From CAZHZT01 sp964537285 (GTDB lineage Bacteria; Bacteroidota; Bacteroidia; Chitinophagales; Saprospiraceae), in the NCBI GenBank assembly GCA_964537285.1, contig CAZHZT010000084.1, forward strand, positions 1-24,000: a stretch of 24,000 bases of DNA, given 5' to 3'. The number at the start of each line of letters is the position of its first letter. Within the stretch, counting starts at the first letter, position 1. The translations under genes and the position numbers were made by a program. Below the pieces are notes generated by a model. The model saw only the letters and a list, made by a program, of their open reading frames with translations, did not search any database and was not told the DNA's origin. Below, in pieces: positions 14,249-20,659 of this stretch.

Positions 14249-14361
14249 ACGGGAAGTGCTGTGTAGAGGTTTATTATAGATGCCTTATACTGGTCGAACA
14301 GAACTTCAAAAGTCAATAGCCACTAAATTCAAAACTCCAAACCCAAAATTCTGAATTCCCT

Positions 14362-14369
14362 TACCTTTG
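14362..14369 (+). promoter_or_regulatory. Possible -7 element for the DUF1015 gene
   Basis: TACCTTTG matches TAnnTTTG, 69 bp upstream of the ATG at 14438. No TTTG is found at the expected -33 distance, so this is only a half match. Confidence 0.35.
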
Positions 14370-14385
14370 CCCAAACAAATAACTC

Positions 14386-14410
14386 GTTCTTTCACAATTT
14401 GTCAAAGAAC
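14386..14410. promoter_or_regulatory. 25-bp near-palindrome containing the recurrent motif, copy 2
   Basis: It starts GTTCTTT, ends AAAGAAC, and is self-complementary except at three symmetric positions. The minus strand of 14393-14409 reads TTCTTTGACAAATTGTG, identical to 1362-1378. It lies 27 bp upstream of the DUF1015 start, so it would be in the 5' leader or act as an operator. Confidence 0.45.
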
Positions 14411-14437
14411 TAAATAACTTAAACAAAAACAAAAATC

Positions 14438-15721
14438 ATGGCAACTTTTCTTCCATTTCGCGCTTATCGACCAAAGCCGGAATTGGCTAAGGCGGTAGCA
14501 AGTAAACCTTACGATGTACTCAATAAAAAAGAGGCGTTGCAAGAATGTGCCGACAATCCTTTGTCTTTCTATCATGTGGTGAAGCCTGAAATCGATTTCC
14601 CTGATGGGGTGAGCGATTATGCGCCGGAAGTATATCAGAAAGGGCGGGAAAATTTTGACAAACTGGTAGGAGAGGGCGTAATGGTCAAGGATGAACAAGA
14701 TCAATTTTATTTATATGAACTAGAAATGAACGGCCACCAGCAAACAGGCATCGTGGGCTGCTGCGCGGTAGATGATTACTTCGATAACAAGATCAAAAAA
14801 CATGAGTTAACACGCCCGGTAAAAGAAGAAGATCGCAAAAATCATATCCGGGCCGGTAAGTTTATCAATGAACCTGTGTTCTTTGCCTATCCCAAAGTAA
14901 TAGCATTAGATGAAATCGTTGCGAAAGCTAAGGAGGAAGCTCCGGTAACGGCCTTTACTTCCGAGGATGGTGTGCAACATCGCATATGGCAAGTTAATAA
15001 GCCTGAATGGATAGAGACGATCATCGAATTATTTGAAGAAAAGGTCCCGAGTATCTACATTGCTGATGGGCACCACCGCACTGCTGCAGCTGCTGGCGTA
15101 ACCAGAGAGATCCGTGAAGCTGCTGGCCTTCATGGCGATCGTCCTCAAGGGCTGGGTTATTTCATGGCTACACTCTTTCCGGATGATCAACTGCAAATCA
15201 TGGATTACAATCGCGTGATAAAAGACCTTAACGGCATGACATCCAATGACTTTCTGACAAAAATGGCTGAAAAGTTTGAGGTAGAAAAAATGGAAAGCCA
15301 ATATAAGCCGGATGCTTTACATACTTTCGGTCTTTATCTGGATAAAACATGGTATAAGTTGACGGCCAAAGCTGATACCTTTGATGCCAATGATCCTATT
15401 GGGGTGCTGGATGTAACGATTCTTTCTAAAAATATTTTGGAACCCATCTTAAATATCGTGGACCTTCGTACGGATAAGCGCATTGAATTCGTAGGTGGAA
15501 TTCGTGGTCTGGGCGAACTGGAACGTCGCGTAGATAGCGGGGAAATGCGTCTTGCTTTTGCCCATTATCCTATCAGCATGCAACAATTGATCGATGTATC
15601 CGATAATGATCTTTTGATGCCGCCAAAAGTGACCTGGTTTGAACCAAAACTGAGAAGCGGTTTGTTTGTGTATAGCCTGGAAGACAGGTTGGTGGAACGG
15701 AGGGTTTCGGTCAATGCCTAA
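14438..15721 (+). CDS. DUF1015 family protein
   Basis: 427 residues, full length for the family. It starts ATFLPFRAYRPKPELAKAVA, and then KPYDVLNKKEA follows, as in other members; the central motif YIADGHHRTAAAAG is the family hallmark. DUF1015 proteins are widespread in bacteria, often next to serine or amino-acid metabolism genes, but their activity is not established. Here the next gene is asparagine synthetase AsnA. A 30-bp perfect hairpin follows the stop. Confidence 0.9.
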   Translation: MATFLPFRAYRPKPELAKAVASKPYDVLNKKEALQECADNPLSFYHVVKPEIDFPDGVSDYAPEVYQKGRENFDKLVGEGVMVKDEQDQFYLYELEMNGHQQTGIVGCCAVDDYFDNKIKKHELTRPVKEEDRKNHIRAGKFINEPVFFAYPKVIALDEIVAKAKEEAPVTAFTSEDGVQHRIWQVNKPEWIETIIELFEEKVPSIYIADGHHRTAAAAGVTREIREAAGLHGDRPQGLGYFMATLFPDDQLQIMDYNRVIKDLNGMTSNDFLTKMAEKFEVEKMESQYKPDALHTFGLYLDKTWYKLTAKADTFDANDPIGVLDVTILSKNILEPILNIVDLRTDKRIEFVGGIRGLGELERRVDSGEMRLAFAHYPISMQQLIDVSDNDLLMPPKVTWFEPKLRSGLFVYSLEDRLVERRVSVNA

Positions 15722-15734
15722 AGCATAATCTCAA

Positions 15735-15799
15735 GCTCGGATTGAAAATCCTCGCCAGCGACGCAATTAGCGTCGCTGGCGAGGATTTTCAATCCGAGC
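15735..15799. terminator. 30-bp perfect hairpin between DUF1015 gene and asnA
   Basis: Arms 15735-15764 and 15770-15799 are perfectly complementary over 30 bp (start GCTCGGATTG, inner end AGCGACGC) around a 5-nt loop AATTA. It begins 14 bp after the stop codon. There is no T tract at the end. It is likely a terminator or mRNA 3'-end stabiliser; as DNA it could extrude a cruciform. Confidence 0.75.
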
Positions 15800-15883
15800 A
15801 ACTGACTTTTATCACCCAATTTCTCTCCATTTCCTTTTATCTTTAGTCATAGAAATAGATTTTCTCACCTAAATCCATGCATT

Positions 15884-17011
15884 ATGACAGATAAAAGAGC
15901 AGATCTTGCGGGCCCTGGAATCAGTACCTACGAAGAAGTTGAAAAGATTCTTCCGAATGATTATTCGTCAATCCTTGACAGGAGAGATACCATGAGAGCC
16001 CTGTATACCGTAAAGAATTACATTGAAGAAAATCTTACCATTGAGCTAAACCTGATGATGGTACAGGTGCCACTCATTGTTGCGGAAAACAGTGGTATGA
16101 ATGACATGTTGGATAGGGACGGCTCTCGCACTCCCGTATCTTTCCCTTGCGGTCTGGGGCTTGAAGAGCGTATCAAAGCTCAGGTGGTTCAGGCGGCCAC
16201 CAAGTGGAAACGTTTCGCCCTGAAGCAATTCAATTGTGGCGTTGGTGAAGGTATTAATACAGATATGCGTGCTGTACGTAAGGATTACTTCCTTGACCAT
16301 GACCACAGTGCTTATGTCGATCAATGGGACTGGGAAAAAGTGATCACTGCGGAAGATCGGAATCTGGAGATCCTCAAAGACACAGTGAGAAGGATATACA
16401 AAGTATTCAAAGGTGCTGAAAAGCTCGTGCAGGGATTGTTCCCACAATTGAAATCAGACAAATATCCGAATCTTCCGGACGATATCGTCTTTATCCATGC
16501 AGAAGAATTGTTAGAAATGTATCCGGACTTACCACGGAAGCAACGTGAAACGGCCATTTTACAAAAATATCCTGCGGTGTTTATCATCGGTATCGGTTGG
16601 CCATTGAAAGACGGCTATCCGCATGAAATGCGCGCCGCAGATTACGATGATTGGGTAACGCCAACCATTACCAAAAACGGGGAGGAATATCACGGCATCA
16701 ATGGTGATATCCTCGTTTGGAATCCAGTCACGAAGCGGCGGCATGAGCTTTCATCCATGGGCATTCGCGTCAATGCCGAAACATTGCGTCAACAGCTCGA
16801 AATGAGCGATCAACTGGATAACCTGAACTTACCTTACCATCAAGGGATTATTAATGGGGAATTTCCATTGTCGATAGGTGGTGGCATCGGGCAGTCCAGA
16901 ACGTATATGCTATTGCTAAAAAAAGCGCATATCGGAGAGGTCAGTGTGACGGTATGGCCAGATCAATTGAAGGAAGTGGCAGAGAAGAAGAATATATTTG
17001 TTTTGGAATAG
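15884..17011 (+). CDS. asnA: Aspartate-ammonia ligase (asparagine synthetase A)
   Basis: 375 residues. AsnA makes asparagine from aspartate, ammonia and ATP (to AMP and PPi) in the cytosol, and is related to class II aminoacyl-tRNA synthetases. Recognisable blocks: LMMVQVPLIVAENSGMND, GINTDMRAVRKDYFLDHDHS, YVDQWDWEKVI and C-terminal GGGIGQSRTYMLLLKKAHIG (class II motif 3-like). It is somewhat longer than the ~330-residue E. coli enzyme because of inserts around residues 185-250. A TATCTTTA lies at 15838-15845 without a well-placed -33 element. Followed by a 30-bp hairpin. Confidence 0.95.
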   Translation: MTDKRADLAGPGISTYEEVEKILPNDYSSILDRRDTMRALYTVKNYIEENLTIELNLMMVQVPLIVAENSGMNDMLDRDGSRTPVSFPCGLGLEERIKAQVVQAATKWKRFALKQFNCGVGEGINTDMRAVRKDYFLDHDHSAYVDQWDWEKVITAEDRNLEILKDTVRRIYKVFKGAEKLVQGLFPQLKSDKYPNLPDDIVFIHAEELLEMYPDLPRKQRETAILQKYPAVFIIGIGWPLKDGYPHEMRAADYDDWVTPTITKNGEEYHGINGDILVWNPVTKRRHELSSMGIRVNAETLRQQLEMSDQLDNLNLPYHQGIINGEFPLSIGGGIGQSRTYMLLLKKAHIGEVSVTVWPDQLKEVAEKKNIFVLE

Positions 17012-17024
17012 GAAGAATGGTTTT

Positions 17025-17086
17025 TTGATCCAGCAGCTGATTTTTAGATTTTTTGAAAAAAATCTAAAAATCAGCTGCTGGATCAA
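17025..17086. terminator. 30-bp perfect hairpin after asnA
   Basis: Arms 17025-17054 and 17057-17086 are perfectly complementary (outer end TTGATCCAGCAGCTG, inner end TAGATTTTTT), centred on GA. It begins 13 bp after the asnA stop, between convergent genes, so it can serve as a bidirectional terminator. Confidence 0.8.
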
Positions 17087-17152
17087 GTAAATTACATTGA
17101 TAAATTCAGCCCACAGAAAAGTAAAAAAAGCTAACTTGGGTTGTAAATTTGT

Positions 17153-17260
17153 TGAGGGAGGCCGAAAGGGCTGTTTTGCTTCGCAAAACAGCCCTTTCGG
17201 CCTCCCTCACACAGGAATTTCGCGCCGTAGGCGGGTTTATTTTTCAAAGCGAAAATCGCT
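17153..17260 (-). repeat. Dispersed 3'-end repeat element, copy 2, with 27-bp hairpin
   Basis: A perfect 27-bp stem (17153-17179 with 17183-17209, loop TTC) followed by a conserved tail with AGGAATTTCGCGCCGTAGGC and TTTATTTTTCAAAGCGA. The segment 17180-17260 nearly matches 1-83. It ends 3 bp before the stop codon of the minus-strand gene at 17263, so it forms the 3' end of that operon and is probably its terminator. Confidence 0.8.
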
Positions 17261-17262
17261 GC

Positions 17263-17988
17263 TCATTCTTCTCTAGCATCCCTCAAGATGTAATAAAAAT
17301 CTTTAGGGTCGTCGTGATTCAATTCTAAGGTTCCTCTGAATTTTTTGTAGTCATCCAGTTTATAGCGTTTACGTTTATTTTTCAGATACAAACTCATTAC
17401 AGATGCGGGGCTTGCTTTTCCACAGAAAAAACAAGAGGCATAGGGGTTGGCCGATAAAGCCAGTACTTCCAGCTCCTCTTCAAAAGGAACTACAAAGCCA
17501 TCAATGATGACTTCCTTGCCGTCGAGTGCCTGAATATTTTTGGGGAAAACAGGCGCATAGATCTCCATTTCCAGCTCTTCGAAATAGCGTGGTTTATAAT
17601 TGATATCTATTAGTACTTCCCATTTTAATACGATGGGTTCCTTGGCTGGATTCTTCGCTTCGTTGTAAGTGACAAATTGTGGCCGATAATCTGTGTTCTC
17701 TTTTATGGGAACCCAATCGAACACTTGCTCATTCCAGCGGTATAAAGTATCGATTGTAGATGAAGTCCGGGGGCGGGGTTCTTCTTCCCTTTTTGGAGTT
17801 GGTTCCACTTCCCTTTTTGGAGTTGGTTCCGCTTCGCTTTTTGGAGTTGGTTTCGCTTCGTTTTTTGTTACAACGGGACTTTCATGCACCATGGCCTGTC
17901 CAAACCCTAAGTGTTTACAAACTTTTTCCCTCGTAAATAAAATAGTAACCAGTATTGCAGCCAGTAATATTTTTAAATAATTATTCAT
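17263..17988 (-). CDS. Exported DUF3299-like protein
   Basis: 241 residues. N-terminal hydrophobic segment (residues 4-19) as signal or anchor; then about four 8-residue repeats of the type E-x-E-P-T-P-K-R (residues 44-75), probably a periplasmic linker. The C-terminal domain has DGKEVIIDGFVVPFEEELEV, ANPYASCFFCGKASP (C186, C189) and ends EL-NHDDPKDFYYILRDA, resembling DUF3299. DUF3299 proteins occur next to ABC transporters in Zur-controlled loci such as the Vibrio zrg cluster (from memory, to be checked). Last gene of a four-gene operon; 5 bp after the permease. Confidence 0.7.
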   Translation of the reverse strand: MNNYLKILLAAILVTILFTREKVCKHLGFGQAMVHESPVVTKNEAKPTPKSEAEPTPKREVEPTPKREEEPRPRTSSTIDTLYRWNEQVFDWVPIKENTDYRPQFVTYNEAKNPAKEPIVLKWEVLIDINYKPRYFEELEMEIYAPVFPKNIQALDGKEVIIDGFVVPFEEELEVLALSANPYASCFFCGKASPASVMSLYLKNKRKRYKLDDYKKFRGTLELNHDDPKDFYYILRDAREE

Positions 17989-17993
17989 CTTGT

Positions 17994-19238
17994 CTAATTT
18001 TCTGATAAAACAGCTGATATATCAATTCGCATAGCTTGCCAAGCCGGCAGTAGTGCAGCCCCCATCCCTACAAGAAGGGTAAGCAATAGTAACCAAGCTT
18101 CACTCACTATCCATTCGCTACTGAAATGAAGGTTAAAATCGCCCTCGGCTTGCCGATTGACTATATACAATCCCCCACGACTCAATAGCCAGCCCAATAT
18201 ATAGCCAACTATTGCTAATAACAAACCTTCCAGTAACAAAAGTCCAAACAATTGCCAGGGACGGTAACCTACCGTACGCATAAGGGCTAACTCGAATTTG
18301 CGTTCCCTTAGACGATTGTATAGGACGAAAAAAACACTGAAGCCAGCCATGAGCATGATGCCTCCCGCAATCATATTTATAGTCGTAGCTCCTACGCCCA
18401 ACATGTAGAAAAGCCTGTTTATTTCCAATCCCGGTAAAACGGCCTGCATAGGGGTCTGTTCATTGATGATCCGGGGCATATTTAGAACGGCCATTTTGCT
18501 TCTGTATTTCAATAAAATAGCTGTTATTTCCATACTATCTGAGGCAATGAAAGAGGAGGAACGCTCGTCAACATGATCATGTTCACCTTCGTGATCATGT
18601 TCACCTTCGTGATCATGCTCGCCTTCGTGAGCATGGACTTGCCAAACGCTTTCCAGGTTCGTCAGGACGAGCTGATCTAATACGGTGTTGGTATTTTCTA
18701 AAATCCCAACTACAGTATAGGGGTGTTGGTCGTGAACGTGACCGTTCTGGACCTCTCCGTGAGTTCCCAGGAAAGTATCTCCTAATTGCAAGCCCAACTT
18801 TTGAGCTACATAAGTTCCAATTGTGGCTTCCATAGCTTTGGAAAATAGACTTCCTTCACGTAGCTGGCCATCATATTTTTTAACGTATGCCTCGGTGGTA
18901 CCTAGTATACGATACCCTCGGTAAGAATCTCCATAAGCCAGTGGAATTGCTTCCTGAACCATCGGAGCCTCCATTATTTTGCGGGCATCGGCTACTTTGA
19001 TATTACCAGTTGGTGCATCCAGATGATACACGGCCGACAAAACGAGTTGTAAAGGACTGCCCTTAGCGCCCACTACAAGGTCAATATTTTGTAAATCTCG
19101 GGCAAATTTCTGCTCCAACTGATTTTGAATCAACAACAAAAGGGAAATGATGCCTACTCCAAAAAGAAGCAGACTTACGCATAATGCGGTATTCAATGGT
19201 TTATAAACGATATTTTTCCAGGCTATCTTCCCTAACAT
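17994..19238 (-). CDS. ABC transporter permease, FtsX/MacB type, with His-rich loop
   Basis: 414 residues. One N-terminal membrane helix (about 14-37), a large extracytoplasmic domain, then three C-terminal helices, the topology of MacB/LolC/FtsX permeases. KFARDLQNIDLVVGAKGSPL and RERKFELALMRTVGYRPWQL are family blocks. The extracytoplasmic loop has an unusual metal-binding-like stretch, HAHEGEHDHEGEHDHEGEHD (around 200-222), plus GHVHDQH. It works with the ATPase encoded 11 bp upstream. Mechanotransmission or metal-linked export/import are both possible; the His loop favours a role with Zn or a similar ion (inference). Confidence 0.88.
   Translation of the reverse strand: MLGKIAWKNIVYKPLNTALCVSLLLFGVGIISLLLLIQNQLEQKFARDLQNIDLVVGAKGSPLQLVLSAVYHLDAPTGNIKVADARKIMEAPMVQEAIPLAYGDSYRGYRILGTTEAYVKKYDGQLREGSLFSKAMEATIGTYVAQKLGLQLGDTFLGTHGEVQNGHVHDQHPYTVVGILENTNTVLDQLVLTNLESVWQVHAHEGEHDHEGEHDHEGEHDHVDERSSSFIASDSMEITAILLKYRSKMAVLNMPRIINEQTPMQAVLPGLEINRLFYMLGVGATTINMIAGGIMLMAGFSVFFVLYNRLRERKFELALMRTVGYRPWQLFGLLLLEGLLLAIVGYILGWLLSRGGLYIVNRQAEGDFNLHFSSEWIVSEAWLLLLTLLVGMGAALLPAWQAMRIDISAVLSEN
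18575..18628 (-). repeat. Three 18-bp tandem repeats encoding the His-rich loop
   Basis: Units start GATCATGTTCACCTTCGT on the plus strand; the third has two substitutions. They encode EGEHDH repeats in the permease. Tandem in-frame repeats of this kind can change copy number by slippage. Confidence 0.85.
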
Positions 19239-19249
19239 TCCTTTGATTT

Positions 19250-19879
19250 TTAATTGATTATGGCATTCAGGTCTACGGAGTCCTGTATTTCAGTGCGTAA
19301 GCGATCGTCATGAGTGACGATGATCAAAGCTGCATTGTGAGTTCTCGCTTCTTCCAATAACAGCTCAATTACCAGCCTACAGTTTTTATTGTCGAGAGCA
19401 CTTGTAGGCTCATCAGCCAATAGTAGTTTGGGTTTATTCATGACTGCTCTGGCGATGGATGCCCTTTGTTGCTGGCCTACACTTAACTGGTGTGGATAAC
19501 GAGATAATAAATTATCGATATTAAAGCGTTTGGCAATAGTTTTTGCCTTGCTCCGACTTTCAGCGAAAGGGGAAAGCATTAGGTTATCCATAATAGACAG
19601 CGACTCGATGAAGTAAGACTGTTGATATACCATACCGATGTACCGCCCTCTGAATTGATCCATTTTTGCAGAGGGAAAAGCAGAAATGGTTTCTTCATTT
19701 ATGATTACCTCGCCAGATGTTGGTTGCCTCAGACCTGCCAATACATGCAGCAGTGTTGTTTTACCGCAGCCTGATTCACCACAGATTAATAAAGCATGGC
19801 CAGCCTTCACTGCAAAATCAGGGAAGGAGAGAGGCTCCGCAGCGGGATACTGGTATGTCAAATTTTTAGTTTGGATCAT
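19250..19879 (-). CDS. ABC transporter ATP-binding protein (LolD/MacB-like)
   Basis: 209 residues, a compact ATPase. Walker A GESGCGKT (34-41), Q-loop in VYQQSYF (Q86), signature LSVGQQQ (132-138), Walker B LLLADEP (152-158), H-loop in VTHDD (H190). It powers the FtsX-type permease encoded 11 bp downstream. The MerC-like gene ends 12 bp upstream, so all belong to one operon. Confidence 0.93.
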   Translation of the reverse strand: MIQTKNLTYQYPAAEPLSFPDFAVKAGHALLICGESGCGKTTLLHVLAGLRQPTSGEVIINEETISAFPSAKMDQFRGRYIGMVYQQSYFIESLSIMDNLMLSPFAESRSKAKTIAKRFNIDNLLSRYPHQLSVGQQQRASIARAVMNKPKLLLADEPTSALDNKNCRLVIELLLEEARTHNAALIIVTHDDRLRTEIQDSVDLNAIIN

Positions 19880-19891
19880 TCGCTCTCAGTT

Positions 19892-20299
19892 TTAGTTTGT
19901 TGCCTCAACTTCACATTTTTGGCAATATCGATAATTTTGAATGTGGGTGATAACAAGCGCAATAGAACCGGCATACATAAACCATTTACCAAAGGATAGT
20001 TCAAGCGGCTCAGACAAAAGCCCAAATGTAAATACTGCCAAAGCTACCCACAAAACCCACTTGAAGGTAGTATGGGTCGTGTTTCGTGCAGAGTACCATA
20101 CGGCCACAAAGCTAAGGACCAGAAAAATATAATCAAGGGCTGCCCACATGCCATGGGCATGGCCATGTTCACCCATTGTGCTGGCTATAGCTGGTTTAGC
20201 TGCAAAAAGAATTGGTGTCAGTGTGCAATGGATAGCACAAAGACCGCTGGCAGAAGCGCCCAGCCAGTCAGAATAATTCAATTTTTTAATTTGATTCAT
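19892..20299 (-). CDS. MerC-domain membrane protein
   Basis: 135 residues from MNQIKKLNYSDWLGASASG; an ATG at 20323 would add eight residues. About four membrane helices. Cys pair LCAIHC (C21, C25) in the first helix region, His-rich loop GEHGHAHG, and a C-terminal CQKC (C126, C129). MerC family proteins were named for mercury transport, but in Bacteroidota they are often found near Fur-family regulators and metal genes. First gene of the operon with the ABC transporter; the ion carried is not shown by the sequence. Confidence 0.85.
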   Translation of the reverse strand: MNQIKKLNYSDWLGASASGLCAIHCTLTPILFAAKPAIASTMGEHGHAHGMWAALDYIFLVLSFVAVWYSARNTTHTTFKWVLWVALAVFTFGLLSEPLELSFGKWFMYAGSIALVITHIQNYRYCQKCEVEATN

Positions 20300-20320
20300 G
20301 TTGTATATTTCGAAGTTCCA

Positions 20321-20337
20321 CACAATTTGTCAAAGAA
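20321..20337 (-). promoter_or_regulatory. Recurrent motif TTCTTTGACAAATTGTG, copy 3
   Basis: The minus strand reads TTCTTTGACAAATTGTG, identical to 1362-1378 and to the minus strand of 14393-14409. It lies 21 bp upstream of the MerC start, in the same orientation as the gene, so it is in the 5' leader or promoter. Confidence 0.45.
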
Positions 20338-20372
20338 GGATTAATTTTTCAAAAAACGAGTATTTGAAATGG

Positions 20373-20391
20373 CTAGTGCTTCAGGCACTAG
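20373..20391. other. Short hairpin in the divergent intergenic region
   Basis: CTAGTGC and GCACTAG form a perfect 7-bp stem around TTCAG. No T tract. Function unknown; it may lie in the MerC operon leader. Confidence 0.35.
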
Positions 20392-20428
20392 TGTGTTACA
20401 GTTGTACTTTATAGTTTAATTTAAAAAA

Positions 20429-20443
20429 TGCAACAAAGTTGCA
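20429..20443. promoter_or_regulatory. Operator copy 1, TGCAAC-N3-GTTGCA
   Basis: TGCAACAAAGTTGCA, a perfect 6+6 palindrome with 3-nt spacer. On the minus strand a TTTG overlapping it is followed after 20 nt by TATA, so the -33 box of a promoter for the MerC operon could be covered by the bound regulator (weak). A Fur-family (Zur-like) repressor is the best guess, inferred from the metal-linked genes on both sides. Confidence 0.65.
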
Positions 20444-20463
20444 AAAGTGAGTAATTTTTCTTG

Positions 20464-20486
20464 CAAATGCAACAGCGTTGCATTTG
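20464..20486. promoter_or_regulatory. Operator copy 2, extended palindrome with TGCAAC-N3-GTTGCA core
   Basis: A 23-bp perfect palindrome: 10-bp arms CAAATGCAAC and GTTGCATTTG around AGC. Its centre lies 39 bp from that of copy 1. It is about 175 bp upstream of the TonB receptor start and 165 bp upstream of the MerC start. Two instances of the same 12 palindromic bases in one intergenic region are very unlikely by chance. Confidence 0.75.
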
Positions 20487-20659
20487 TTTTGTGGTATGGA
20501 AAAGAATAAGAAGACCAAATCAATCAAGATTATGCTTAAGATCTACAGTTAGGCATCAACTTCCTTTCTGGGCAGTCTCAGCAAATAAATTTCGTTAACG
20601 TATAGAAGAAATTAAACAATCTTCCTTTTATTCTATTGGTTAGAAAAAACGCAAGAACT

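Noticed and set aside
15838..15845. TATCTTTA as an asnA promoter
   Set aside because: No TTTG lies at the required distance and the last base differs from the consensus; too weak to list as a feature.
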